Shown one piece after another: positions 11,085-22,922 of a stretch of DNA of 64,000 bases. The DNA lies in contig OX235273.1 in NCBI GenBank assembly GCA_944472155.2, forward strand, positions 2,205,204 through 2,269,203, in the 5' to 3' direction. The position numbers and the translations under genes were made by a program. The stretch is from Trichobilharzia szidati (Eukaryota > Platyhelminthes > Trematoda > Strigeidida > Schistosomatidae). The number at the start of each line of letters is the position of its first letter. Within the stretch, counting starts at the first letter, position 1. The notes below the pieces were generated by a model. It did not search any database. It worked only from the letters and a program-made list of their open reading frames with translations, and had not been told where the DNA came from.

Positions 11085-12097
11085 ATGACAATTAACTATT
11101 TGATTGGCTTCATGTTTCTAATAATCCCCCATAATATGGTCACTTCCTTAGTGTCAATACCACTGAAACCAAAGATGAGCGAATCGTTGTGTAGTGTGGC
11201 CAGCCTACTTTCGATTGAAGACGATTATCCATCATGTTACATACTCAACGAAGCACTGAACGTATTCGGCAGACGTCTTCTACACATACGACGTTTGCCA
11301 CAGCCAAATGATGATGAAAAGACATCCTGCAGCATCAAGACACTAACTGTTGTCGTCACAAGTGGCTCTGATGAATCACAGAATAAATTATGGCCTAGTG
11401 AACAAATGGATGAATCATGTAGGGTTAACCCCCTTCTTCATAATGTGTGTACATAACTAACCGACTAACTAACTAACCTCTGAAGACAAAGTCAGCATAC
11501 TGGATGGGAAGATTGATATTGAATCTAATGAAGTATGGGGAGTATTGTACGCTTTGCGGACGGTCATGGAACTAGTGCAGAGAAGTGAATTAGGTGCAGT
11601 GAATCAGTTACAACATTAACAATCTTATGTTTCTCCACATCTCAATAATCAATTCATTTAGCTTGAATTACACGAACAAAATATTGCAGATTCACCACAA
11701 TTCGGTCCCAGAGGATTTCTACTGGACACTGCCAACCACTACATCAGTGTTGATGAGATGGAGAAATTCATTGTAAGTCAATCCAACCCATTATTCTCTT
11801 ACTTCTACTTCACAATCATTCAGGATGTTATGGCTATTGTTAAAATGAATGTACTTCACTGGCATATGACAGATAACACTGCATTCCCCTATGACTCATT
11901 CACATATCCTGAACTCTCTAGAAAGGTATTTTGTTTTTCACACTTTCCCTCATCATTTTTGCTTGTGTCTACCTGTCACATCGCAGGGTGCATATGATCC
12001 ACAAAAGTTAGTTTATGAAAATGGGGATGTTCGACGGTTGTTGCAGTTTACACGTCAGCGCGGGATACGTGTCCACTCAAGGTTCACATCAGTATGA
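11085..12097 (+). pseudogene. Beta-hexosaminidase (GH20) 5' fragment, copy 1
   Basis: Five exons match the first five exons of the complete gene at 22923: 11085-11418, 11486-11598, 11662-11772, 11824-11925 and 11987 to about 12091, with introns of 51-67 bp. Exon lengths and phases 2-4 equal those of the complete gene. A signal-peptide-like start and the N-terminal GH20-associated region are present. The active-site Arg is retained, but HRG reads PRG, the Asp-Asp pair of HWHMTDD reads DN, and exon 5 has lost the EFDTP motif before a stop at 12095-12097. Exons 6-11 are absent downstream. I read it as a truncated pseudogene; a short secreted product cannot be excluded. Confidence 0.85.
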
Positions 12098-12099
12098 TT

Positions 12100-15000
12100 T
12101 CTGTTGGGAATTAAAATGTAATAATAATAGCGAAATAAACAGGAAGGTTGGATAAAAATATAGTAGAACAAATAGGGGTCAAAAAAGGGTAAAAATAACA
12201 GTGATTAACAGTAAATTAGGATAATCAGCACTAAGAGAACTGAATGTTTATGATGGTCTTATAGCGTGTTGAATGAATGGGTGATAGTAACTAAATATTC
12301 GGTTAGTTCGCTGAAGGCTTTGCATATGTTTGGCAGATATCGTGATGTTTATGCTAAACAGAGTCATCTGTGAGCTGCGTGTTGAGTGTAATGCGGAGCC
12401 ACTGCATGAAACTCAAGCAGTTCGACACCTGGTTTTAAAATCTGAACATTTCATTGGTTTCATGTGAGTAGAAGAGCCCCATGTTGCTCACAGTAGTAAA
12501 GTAATATTACAAACCGTAGGTTGTATTACGAATTTTGTAGGTTTCGATTGTCAATTTCAGGCTGCAATGAACTCTGCGATAACACTGAGGTACTCTCAAT
12601 AGTATATGGGTAGTTCAACGGCCATCGTAGTGAAGTGAGCTTGTATGAATATCAGATTGGAGATGGGGTTTCATATCCACAAATACATCAGGATGTCTTC
12701 ATCCCACAAGTGTCATAAGAGGGTGACGTGATTATGACCAAGGAGAGAAATCATGGGCTTGTTCTGATACGCATAATATGGTAGAGAGAACTTTTTTCAT
12801 AGTGAAAATGTCTGGATAGCACACACCACAAATGATACAAGATGACCCACCATCTGACCCTTATATAAGAACAGCCAGTGAATACGTCATTATTGCAGAA
12901 TGGTAAATCGCGTCGAGGCCTTTGATAAAGGAGGTTCAACCGAATTTATTAGTCCGATTTTGAAGACCAGACATATAATGACGTAATATCTGTCTCAAAT
13001 AGACAAACTTACTGACATACTGAACAAAGCCCACAGCACAGACTTCGGTTTCGGTCACTTGTGATGATTTGAGTGTGTAGGATTTAGAAGTGCTGTCGGT
13101 TGATTTGACCAACAGTGTGAAGATGTTGCACTGGTGATTAATCTTCCACAAAATCTGCTGAAGGTTAACTACCATTCTTGGAGAATAGTTGGGTGTTATG
13201 AGGTGATAAAGCCTAAGGCCTTAGATGAGTTCGAAATATGTCACCATCCATTCGATCTCTTGACGGACGTAACAAGTAATTCAGAGAGGCTTTATGAGTT
13301 GCTTATCAGTCGGGATTCACATGAGAATCAAGTCCGTGCTCTATTTTCTACTTTCATGGTAGTTCATTTGCAAGTTATGCAGTCCAATGGGGATAAAGAG
13401 AATCCGCAATCCTTCGTCTGTCAGAGGATGGTGATTCCTTGTTGATGACTATTTGTTGACATGATAGGAGTCCCCTAATGAATAACGTTGAATGTAATCT
13501 TTCGAGGTATGTTCTTGAGTTTATTCCATGCATTACAAATAGACGCTTCAATGTTAAAGGATGGATGAGCGTCAACTGATGAAATCACTAGAACCTACAT
13601 TTAGCATTTACTCAGAATACTGTTAGAACAGCTGACAAAGATCAGAACAGTCTCTGTCGTAAAATCTTTTGATCAGTTCACAGCTACTCTCATATAACTG
13701 CTGACGTCACAATAATGCTGTACATCCCAGTGGCTGTAGAATTTTATGAATTTTCGAACACTTTATACCTCATAAACTGATAATGACCGCAAATTTATCC
13801 TCAATATTTCAATTTAGCACCTGTGTATCAAACTGCCTCTCACCTTCTGATAACGCAATCTTCTGTATTTACCACCTGAAATTGACATGCGATAAGTATA
13901 TTAAACCTTGAAATTTTAATTTAATCCAATATCTCATAACTTATTCGATTAAAAGTAAATTTCACAAACTGTCTATCTAGTTATTTGTACACTTTTCAGT
14001 ATTTCTGTTATTTAAACCCGTGTTCAATCTAAATCTGTCGAAAACAATTCATATCACATTTCCTATCAATTAAAAGCAGTCTACACGTGTTCCTGCCTGT
14101 AAGAATGGCTTGTTTCTATTCAAGAAATAGATTATTATTATTATTATAATTGTTAAAACGAGGACATTCACTCGAATTCTCTTCCTAATAAGAGTAAAAT
14201 GGCGGCCTGCTTAAAACTTGGGCAACCAACAACTTGGCCATCTGTCTGTTGGATATATTTTCTCTTGTTCGGTTTGTTTTAATCAATTAAGGTATGACCT
14301 CTAATGGTATTATCTACTCTTATGTGTATGTAAAATGTTTACAGGCATCTGATTCACAACTTCCTACTAAACTTGAAGAAAGGCCTGTTTGTTGGTGGCA
14401 ACATGAGATAACTGTTCTTCAGTTATGTCCTTCGGTCTCAAAATTTACTTCTGAACATCTAACAATTGGTTTTCACTAGATATCGTGGATTTCTGAAGGA
14501 GACAAAGCAGATATATCACAATGGAATGGTTTTTGCTTCAGCTCAGAGAGCACTGTGTCACAGGAAGATATACTGTCAATTAATATTTTACTTGAAGATA
14601 CTGTACGAAGGGAAAATATCATGCAATAAACTCCTCTGAATATTCTGTACATTATATAAATACTGTCCAGAATAAAGATTTTCTTATTATTACTAAGTAT
14701 TTGTTGAGTTACAATACCTAAATTATTCATCAATGCTGATACTTTTCCGCAATGCAATAACGAGCATTCTTCTTTCAGATCCTAATGTTGGAAATCTATC
14801 TCCAAATCAGATAGAAGTCGACGTTGTGTCCTTCCACTTAACTTATAATTTCGGTGTTTAATAGTTGTGGGGGAGAAGCATCAGACATAGTTGAACATTC
14901 TGTTAAGTTGTACACAGAAGGAAGACAATTTAAAACTGTATTTTATTAAATCTATAATGTTGAGTAAAAAACAATGAGTGTCCCATTGGCGTCTAGTTGA
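12100..15000. other. No gene recognised; partly IR-1 flank
   Basis: About 12350-12766 matches 41160-41570 in reverse and ends the recognisable IR-1 arm. From 12767 to 15000 I see short open frames only, an ATT microsatellite near 14130, and a possible CR1 5' end at 14294. Confidence 0.5.
14294..14479 (+). pseudogene. Possible 5' end of a CR1-like element
   Basis: The short open frame begins MTSNGIIYS. This resembles the first residues of the intact CR1 ORF at 40386 (MSSNRIIYS), and the nucleotide context around the ATG is also similar. The similarity fades after about 30 codons and no endonuclease motifs follow. It is either a diverged CR1 subfamily or a chance match. Confidence 0.35.
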
Positions 15001-15015
15001 TGGAAATGCACATTC

Positions 15016-15070
15016 TTATGGTTGTAAACAACTGTTCGGTTCATTTATCGGTTTCACTTTGAATCCTAAG
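15016..15070 (-). pseudogene. Orphan terminal exon of a diverged beta-hexosaminidase (copy 4)
   Basis: The 55-bp segment on the - strand follows an AG acceptor and translates to LGFKVKPINEPNSCLQP then stop. The last exon of the complete gene (34410-34464) is also 55 bp and ends [17 protein letters not shown]. The phase and the NEP, S, CLQP residues agree. Flanking sequence also resembles that beside the terminal exon at 59608. No other exon of this copy was found on the - strand; upstream exons could lie in the gap at 15479-15964 or be lost. The gene is more diverged than the other copies. Confidence 0.7.
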
Positions 15071-15478
15071 CTGTATACACAAAAGAAAGGGAAAAGTGTA
15101 GTGAATGGTTGCCGAGAAGGTTTCAGTGGTGCAATTATCTTGGATTTTTAGCTGGACTCTTAAGGCAGTTGAACTGATTCCCATTAAGACTCAAATTTTA
15201 TTATTTTCAAATATTTGCTTATGAAATCTGCTTCATAAAATTGAAATAAGTGGGTGTTGACCGTAAGACTATGTATTCCACAGAACACGCCACATTCAAC
15301 ATACCATTAAAAGTTGAATGTTCACCCTAATAAACCGTGGTTAGGTGAAGACTAACATTAACGGCATTTTGCATGAGTGGATAAAAGATGTCAGATACTG
15401 AATTGTTATTCAGGTACATGAAGGCAGGAAAGGGAATACATGGGAACTATAGAGAAGTGTACCCTCTANNNNNNNNNN

Positions 15479-15964
15479 NNNNNNNNNNNNNNNNNNNNNN
15501 NNNNNNNNNNNNNNNNNNNNNNNNNNNNNNNNNNNNNNNNNNNNNNNNNNNNNNNNNNNNNNNNNNNNNNNNNNNNNNNNNNNNNNNNNNNNNNNNNNNN
15601 NNNNNNNNNNNNNNNNNNNNNNNNNNNNNNNNNNNNNNNNNNNNNNNNNNNNNNNNNNNNNNNNNNNNNNNNNNNNNNNNNNNNNNNNNNNNNNNNNNNN
15701 NNNNNNNNNNNNNNNNNNNNNNNNNNNNNNNNNNNNNNNNNNNNNNNNNNNNNNNNNNNNNNNNNNNNNNNNNNNNNNNNNNNNNNNNNNNNNNNNNNNN
15801 NNNNNNNNNNNNNNNNNNNNNNNNNNNNNNNNNNNNNNNNNNNNNNNNNNNNNNNNNNNNNNNNNNNNNNNNNNNNNNNNNNNNNNNNNNNNNNNNNNNN
15901 NNNNNNNNNNNNNNNNNNNNNNNNNNNNNNNNNNNNNNNNNNNNNNNNNNNNNNNNNNNNNNNN
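15479..15964. other. Assembly gap (486 N)
   Basis: Run of N. It lies immediately upstream of a 5'-broken Penelope-like element, so the missing sequence probably includes more of that element. Confidence 0.99.
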
Positions 15965-16590
15965 CGCAGAATTCCTTACAAGGCAAGAATAAAAATGGCA
16001 TTCAAAGCCACAAACTCAATTAGAAACAAGCTTTGTCGGTTAAAGGATCCTGTAGAGCCCTTAAAACAAAACAATTTAGTTTATCTCATACCCTGTAATG
16101 ATTGTCAGGTCAAATACATAGGTCAAACTAGTAGAACGGGGGCAGCCAGACTAGCTGAACATAAAAACCTAGCAAAATCTCGATTGGTTGACCCGAATAA
16201 GATAAGAAATCTAGAGAATAGTTCAGCTAAAGCACTACATGCAGTTACACACAACCACACAATAGGATGGGATAGGATGACAGTTTTAAAATCTAATGTC
16301 ACAGGGTATAGGGAGAGATTGATAACAGAAGCTTTATTTATCGAATCAACTGCAAATACATGTAATAGGAATGATTCATCACCTGTCCCAGATATCTGGA
16401 AAATTCTACTACCCCTACGACGACACATAGGAGAGAACAAAGAAAACTATAATACTCAAGTGTCAAAGTCGTGTGATTACAATTGATATGATTATGAACA
16501 ATAAATTTTGTTCGAAACGTCATCCAGTAAATAATACTGTTTCACTATGTGATATATCTAATAAACAAACTAATATGGAATTAGTTGCTG
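15965..16590 (+). pseudogene. Penelope-like element A, endonuclease end
   Basis: The frame is open from the gap edge to the stop at 16484-16486. It encodes the C-terminal GIY-YIG endonuclease of a Penelope-like element, with LVYLIPCNDCQVKYIGQTS, an Arg-rich helix (AARLAEHKNLAKSRL), the downstream His (AVTHNHTIGWD) and the Glu-bearing segment RLITEALFIE. This is the best preserved copy of family A for this domain. The 3' UTR to about 16590 matches the tails of the other copies (3130 and 4745). The reverse transcriptase part lies in or beyond the gap. Confidence 0.85.
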
Positions 16591-16599
16591 AGTTTGTTT

Positions 16600-17610
16600 C
16601 TAAATTAGTCATCTTCTTGGGGTCAGTCATTCCACATCTAGTTGAATTATTATTATGTTCCAGTAACCTGAAAATGCCCTGAACTACTAGTCCAACCTAT
16701 TTAGTCGAACTCACATTTGTTGCAGAGCATTTTGTAGATTAAATCATTTTATATAATTTGATCAGAATAGTCCCTCAGTACTACACAGAGCTTCCTCTCA
16801 ATGAATTTGTAAGTTTGAATGTACTGCATATTGTTATTATCATAGTTATTAAAATACAAGTTTGGTATATTATGGACACCAGGAGATGCTTCACAGAACA
16901 TTCCAGTAGTTTGTACGAGGACTAGTATACTGTCCGAACGCTCAGACCGAAGCAGATACCTGTCTTAAGGGGACAGTCACCGAACCTTTGGCTTGAAGTT
17001 TGATCCACAAAATGGTAGAGCAGAATGAGGGGTTGTGTTCCAATGGTTGACAGTGACCGGAAAAACGCTACACGCATTTCGATCATTTTGGATTCTCGAA
17101 TCCATATGAGCTATTTAGTTTGGAATTGGAGATTTTCACTGTCTCTAGGTTGATGTGAATGCGCAGCAGCCCGGTAGCAAGGGTCAGACGTTCTTATTCG
17201 ACCTTTCATTTTTCTGAGTAACACCCCAGTCTTGTGAAGGGGATGAATATAACTTGCGTGGCAGAAGGAGGCTGCGAACACGTGACCGTATGACAGCCTC
17301 TCGAAAGAAAGACTGGAGTCTACCACTCTGGGCCATAACAAGTCGTTTATGGCGGCAGGTTGAAATGTACAGCAGGAATGAGGCAGCATTAATACCAGAG
17401 AAGTGGGACATATCATTACCAATAACATCAAAGGATAGAAAATAATAGAGCTGCATAAATAAAATTTGAAAGAGCCTGTGTGAGTACATAATATGATTAT
17501 AAGGAATGAATTATGCTAGAAATGTCATCAGTAAAGGAATAATACTGGATTACTGTGAATTTCGTCACAAAAAGTTATTCTATGGTGATGTTCAGCCAGA
17601 ACACAAAAGA
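16600..17610. other. No gene recognised
   Basis: AT-rich stretch with short open frames on both strands (about 17111-17489), none with a recognisable domain. Confidence 0.4.
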
Positions 17611-17615
17611 CAAGC

Positions 17616-17939
17616 TGTCGCATTGAGCCACTTCGACGTGCATATAACAATTTACTTGCTCTTGCGGAAATGGCTGAGTACATTGGCCGTACCATGCGCC
17701 AACTTGAAAAACGCGCTCATGAACACTATCTAGCCCGGCTAGTGAAATGAGAACAAAAACAAGTATATAGTTCAGTGACAGAACATTTGGTCAATTCAGA
17801 ACATTCAGCGCAATTCGAAAAATCTTTCAGATTAATATACAAGATTCAATCACACCAATCAAAGTGTGTAAAATCAAGACATCTGGGCATAGCCGAGGCA
17901 CTAGCCATCCAAAAGCTCAAACCCACGCTATGTATTTAA
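17616..17939 (+). pseudogene. Penelope-like element C, GIY-YIG endonuclease remnant
   Basis: One reading frame of 108 codons is broken by a single TGA. It contains YIGRTMRQLEKRAHEHY, the tyrosine-glycine-arginine core of a GIY-YIG nuclease, then SRHLGIAEALAIQKLKPTLC, the usual C-terminal EALAI..KP segment of Penelope-type endonucleases, and a stop at 17937-17939. It differs clearly from families A and B in this window. Sequence to about 18420 may be its 3' UTR. No reverse transcriptase is seen upstream. Confidence 0.75.
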
Positions 17940-18609
17940 AAGAAATACGTCCAACCCTTGTCCCTACCACGACCATCATAAACAGGCACTTCTTCTAATA
18001 GTGACTAACCCATTGCCTTTCTTATCCAAACTTCCTGTTTATTCATGTTATTTTATTATTTCTGCATATTTAATCCCTGAATGCATAGACAATTATTCGT
18101 CACATTAGTCATGATCCCACTAGATTTTTTTATCCAAATATCCTGTCTATTATTGTTATTTCTACATTTGTAATCCCCAGTCGCACAATATGTCAATCCT
18201 TTCAGTAGTTATGATGCTACTTTGTTTGAATTTTGTCCGTCCCCCTGTTTATTATGTCATTTTAGTTCTAAATTGTAATTTTATTAATTTGACTCTTGAC
18301 CGGAAATTATTCTGTAACTTTCCCACCCATTTGTTATAAATACATGCATGTACAGCCTAGCTGATGACTTCGTCAAAAAGAAAATTTTCTTCGCTGCAAC
18401 CTTCTTTTTAATGATTCCTATGATGTAATAATACCTATTAAGCTACAGACAGATTAGTGGCAGAATATGGTGTTAAATATCTGTGTTACTGCAATTTGTG
18501 AAACAGTCTTTAAATAAAAATGATATGATCCGCTGTACTGTTTAGGAGACAAATATCATGTACGTGAAGACGGGTGTAATTCGCTTACATCTTCGTCAAA
18601 CATAATGTC

Positions 18610-20460
18610 TTCTCAGCCAGAAACGGGTTCTCTTCATTCCACATTACCTTGACTAATTATGCCTACATGAAGGATTACTTTGCAAACAGGATTCCAAGTG
18701 AAAACAAACGGTAATATATTTAGATGACTTAACGGAAGAAATTATGCTGATGTTGTGTAGTTGAAAAGGTGACAGTTAGAGAGGCCTTTGCCGATTGAAG
18801 TATAGATAAGCAAACTATGTCGAAAGGGTGAGCATTTTGTAAGTCTGATGGCAAGCAGATATGAGATATTCACATGAAATCGAGACAGTGAAGATCTACA
18901 AAACTGTCTTAAATTATAACACCAATCAAAGCTACTTTCAGATTAAAAATGAATCCCCCTCTCAAAATAACAATGATTTAAACAATGAAAACGATACCGT
19001 TGTTCGTATTTTCAAGAAATCATTGAACCTTGAACACCATAAATGTATTCACATAGTATATTTTATCTATGCAAGATGTAATCTAAATCCAAATATTTAT
19101 TTCATGATATATAGATATGTCTTATGTGTGAATGAGAGTTGTAAATTAACAAAATAATTAAAAAGTCCGCTGTTCAATTCTCTGCGTTCAATGATCAATC
19201 TTTCATATCTCATCACTACTTTTGTTGTTATTAAGCGCGTAAACATGGAAACCATAATCAGCACATCATGATGAAAGAGCTCTCTTAAATCGAAGTAGAA
19301 CAAAGTGATAATACTGAAAAACAAATTTCCAGTAAACATTTTTAATAAAAATACTCATAAGGAATTCTCAGCACAACAAAAATCGTTATTTATGCTACTG
19401 TAATGAGTGAAGGGAGACAAGAGACTTGGTAACGAAGGGTTTATTAGGAATTCGACACAAACATATAGAGAAATTATGCATACCTTTTCTGAAAATCAAT
19501 CGTCATTTGCACTGATCTTCCACATTGTGCTGTTTTTACCCTTCCTTTGTCTTGTGTTTCTTTGCCTTCTTTTCGTGTCTCTCATGTTTCACCGCAGTGC
19601 AGTGGTTCATTTCCTCTCTGCGTGACGTCAAATCTATCTCTCTGTTGTTTGATATGTTTGAACCAATGAACGTCCGTTTTTATACTACTGATAAACCCTG
19701 TCAGTAGCACGCGAAACACTACCCGTAATATGACTACTACTATTAATACTAATACTAACATTCATACTACTACCAATCATAAAAGTAGTTCCAGCGATGC
19801 CAGTACCATTTCTAGTGTACGAGTGGTAATACTGTAACAACAGAAGGCAAGACAAGGAAGTGAAGGTATATTTTCAATTGAACAAACTATTTATATCTAT
19901 ACAGTTTATATTATTTAAACAATCCCTGAGCGTGTGATTTTGGTTTCCATTAAACGAAATGAAGTGGAATAATTAAATAGATATATCTTATTCTGTTGAT
20001 AATGCAGTATTTCAACTGTAGGAATATGTGAGAATAATATTCCGTCGGAACACATTGTCCATATCCTACGGCCACAATACCACTACTTCTACTGATGTTA
20101 ATATTAATAATAACAGCCTTATTGTGCACAGAATTTTCAGCGTAATTTATTGCATAATATTTTCAAATCATCCAGGAGCTTCAGGTGAAGCGGCAATCTG
20201 CAGTACCTCATGGGATGCAATACCGTTCAATCTGAAAATATGTAGTAATCTCTCGTAGTAGTTTTGCTTTCCTCACACAGAAATGAGCAGCCGTAGGTTG
20301 AAAGACAGTTAAAAATATGAGTAATGAGTACATTTAGCCAGTCAGGAACATAAGTGGGTGGTTATAACAAAGAGAAAATGTATGCATTATATTGGATCGA
20401 AAGTTAGTTGTCCCAGTAATTCAAGTAGGCCACCAAACCTGCTCTCACTACTAAATAAAA
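18610..20460 (+). repeat. Direct duplicated block DR-a
   Basis: This block is repeated in the same orientation at about 54120-55940, with scattered substitutions and small indels. Shared landmarks include the segment around 18861-19340 (partner 54353-54840) and 20028-20258 (partner 55516-55746). No coding function is recognised; the open frames inside are short and low in complexity. Confidence 0.8.
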
Positions 20461-20985
20461 TAATAGTAGTACAACATCTGGTATTACTGTTGTTACTATT
20501 AATTCTACTTCTACTACTACTTTTAAAAGTAACACGAATACTGTGGCGTGTAGTACTGACAAAATTTACCAATAGTACATAGAAATTATCATTAGTATAT
20601 TATTAGTATAGAAATTACTTACATTTGTAAATTTTCAGAAAAATGAATATCTTCATTAATGCTGCTGATGATACTGTTACTACTACTGTGGTGTGTGCTA
20701 CTGACAGGGTTTATCAGTAGTATACAAACAGACCTCCATCGGCACATACATATCAAACAGCAGAGAGATACATTTGACATCACAGAGAGAGGAAACGAAC
20801 CATTGTTCTACGGTGACAGACACGAAAAGAAGGCAAAGAAACACAAGACAAAGGAAGGGCAGAAGTAGCACAAAGCGGAATATCTGTGCAAATGACGATT
20901 GATTTTCAGAAAAGATGTACATAATTTCCCTATATGTTTTTGTCGAATTCGTAGTAAACACTCCTTTATCAAGTCTCCTATCTTT
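19415..20985. repeat. About 320-bp inverted arms around a 0.9-kb core
   Basis: About 19415-19735 is the reverse complement of about 20670-20985. Arm sequence also occurs at 54895-55215 and, more diverged, at 56195-56520. The flanks and core are rich in ACT/AAT trinucleotide runs, for example 20990-21235. It looks like a foldback element family without a visible transposase. The outer limits are uncertain. Confidence 0.6.
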
Positions 20986-21957
20986 TAGAACTACGCTACC
21001 CCGAGTACTATTACTCATAACAATACCATAACTACAACTCCTACTAGTACTAATAATTTTATTATTACTAATACCGCCGTTATTAATATTGCTACCATTA
21101 AAATCACTCCTAACCCTACTACTAATGCCCCTAATACCATGATAATTACTAATACTAATACTACTAAAAGCACTGAGATTACCACTACTAATAATAATAC
21201 TAATAACACTACTACTATTGTCATTTTTCAACCAACCAATTATGACTACTCAAGCGAAAGACAAGCTACCTAGTTGTGTCACTACTAAGTGTATCTACAA
21301 ATTTAGTTGCTTTTGTGGAGAGAGCTGGCTATATATGGCGAACAATTAGACAGCTTAACAAACGCATGATTACTGAGCATCTACCGCCATAGTTCGGAAA
21401 AGGCCATATAAAAGCCATGAGAAGCTTCACAAATACACCATCCAGCTCAGAGAACAGAACTACATCAAAATACTTGTTTTGTTTTCACATTAATATCAGT
21501 ATAGGGATTATTCACGAATTAATTCAAAAAGTACAGCACTATGAAACGATTAACACATCATACAAATAGAACTACGGTGTAGTCTACTTATTAAAGTGAT
21601 TTGTTGAACAAATTTGTGGATGAAAAACGTACTATGACCATTAGTTATTTAAAAAATCTAACAGCTGTCTGGTAGACGTTATCATCACTAAAAGCAGCAA
21701 AATCATGAGTTAATATTTAACAGTTGACACAATTCTCTTAAACTGGAGAACTATACTGGCACAATATGCATAAATATATCCCTATTGTCACTGCATATTG
21801 CACAATGCGTCGATTTGAAAGGCAGCCAAATGTTTTAATTGAATTTTAGATTTTTCCCGTCGATTGATTGGACCGAAGTGCTCGGTCTCAGGTTGACATG
21901 TCGGCTTCTTGAGCAGATGCTTTGACGATGTCTGGGCATTTAATTAGTTGATGGTGA

Positions 21958-22021
21958 CTAGCAGTGGAATCCAGGATGCGCATTTCATCCTATTTGGGAC
22001 TCGTCAGCTGGATGTACCTGC
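21958..22021 (-). ncRNA. Hammerhead ribozyme (Smα type)
   Basis: On the - strand the order is ATCCAG, CTGACGA (plus-strand 22001-22007), GTCC-CAAATA-GGAT, GAAA (21983-21986), a short TGCGCA hairpin, a cleavage-type ATC, then CTGGAT closing stem I. The only core change from CUGAUGA is at the seventh core position, which is the tolerant one, so self-cleavage is plausible. Confidence 0.75.
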
Positions 22022-22242
22022 ATTTCTCAGTGAGTGATGATGTTCCCACCGAGGCTCGAACCCAATGCCCATAGTTTCCAACGCCAAAGCGTTATCCACT
22101 AGACCACTTGGGCCACGAGAGCCACCTCTTGTGCAACGGGTCATACTGATTTAATTGAATTTTAGATTTTTCCCGTCGATTGATTGGACCGAAGTGCTCG
22201 GTCTCAGGTTGACATGTGGGAACATCATCACTCACTGAGAAG

Positions 22243-22311
22243 TGCAGGTACATCCAGTTGACGAGTCCCAAATAGGACGAAATGCGCATCCTGGATTCCA
22301 CTGCTAGTCAC
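22243..22311 (+). ncRNA. Hammerhead ribozyme, probably impaired
   Basis: Same architecture as its neighbour: stem II GTCC-CAAATA-GGAC, GAAA at 22279-22282, and stem I from ATCCAG with CTGGAT. The core, however, starts TTGACGA (22258-22264). Replacing the invariant C3 that pairs with G8 is expected to weaken or abolish cleavage. Confidence 0.65.
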
Positions 22312-22330
22312 CATCCACCAATTAAATACT

Positions 22331-22922
22331 AATTATAAGCAACCAAATGTTGTTAACCAAGTCTGTTATGGCAAGAGACAAGGAGTTTGCAAATAGCAGC
22401 GAAGATCTGTACATATGGCTAATGTAAATCTCACGCACTGAAATAAGAGCTGAAGGTGATGTCACACCCTTAAACTAACCAACTCAGAGAACACAACAAC
22501 ATCAAAAAGAGAGTTGGGGGGGAGGTTAATTCACCTTCGCATACAGACAAACTCCAATAAGAACGCTTTTATCAGCTCAGCATATTCGCCTCCTATCTCC
22601 ATTGACTTCATTCAATAAGTGTATTGCGTAGGTGGTTCAAAGATACTCTGTGCTGATGTGAATATGTTTCCTGTGACATTGTGTTAAACCTGAGATAATG
22701 TTTCGTATCTCTGAACAGCGTCACATAACTGTACATAATATTATGATTGGTAAATTAGTGTCACCTTCACGAAAATGATGTAACGTGTTCATGACAATAC
22801 TGAATGCAGCCAGACACACACGCACAGACTTACAAACAGCAAATAAAAAGACATGCCAGAAGATATAGATGCAATCATTTATTTTGAAACAGCCCTCACA
22901 TTTAGTTAACAGCAAACTCAAT
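22331..22922. other. 5' flank of the complete beta-hexosaminidase gene
   Basis: No gene is recognised. About 22730-22800 resembles the region upstream of copy 1 (about 10915-10960), so part of the 5' flank was duplicated with the gene. No convincing TATA box or initiator could be assigned. Confidence 0.4.

Larger units (their letters stand above)
1..12766. repeat. IR-1 left arm (large inverted duplication)
   Basis: This arm matches, in reverse complement, the stretch about 41160-51280. Anchors seen by eye include 1-80 with about 51200-51280, 4750-6170 with 46245-47365 plus 49575-49800, 9470-9640 with 44570-44760, 10860-11770 with 43444-44560, and 12350-12766 with 41160-41570. Similarity is interrupted by insertions private to this arm (RTE pieces at 290-1140 and 4283-4650, the RTE at 6421-9470, the foldback element at 9650-10800) and by about 2.1 kb at 1310-3465 that is missing from the partner. 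The left limit may lie outside the window. Confidence 0.8.
21837..22330. repeat. Smα-like SINE pair in inverted arrangement
   Basis: A 65-bp sequence at 21837-21902 recurs at 22151-22217 in the same orientation. Between them, on the - strand, is a tRNA-like module with A-box-like TGGTCTAGTGGATAACGC and B-box-like GGGTTCGAGCC. Each half carries a hammerhead ribozyme sequence, one on each strand. This composition is known for the schistosome Smα SINE family. The assignment is from recognising the tRNA head and ribozyme core. Confidence 0.75.

Noticed and set aside
15388..16001. Open frames spanning the N run
   Set aside because: Most of their length is undetermined bases. Only the part after 15965 carries recognisable sequence.
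18358..18390. CTGATGA ... GAAA near the end of Penelope-like element C, a possible hammerhead
   Set aside because: Stem II would be three base pairs with extra unpaired A residues and no convincing stems I and III could be drawn, so it is below the standard used for the other ribozymes.
20698..21231. 177-codon open frame on the - strand
   Set aside because: Its N-terminal half comes from ACT/AAT trinucleotide repeats and the rest from an inverted repeat arm. Composition and lack of motifs indicate no real protein.
22092..22301. 69-codon - strand open frame across the SINE
   Set aside because: It overlaps the tRNA-like head and the ribozyme; the frame is incidental.
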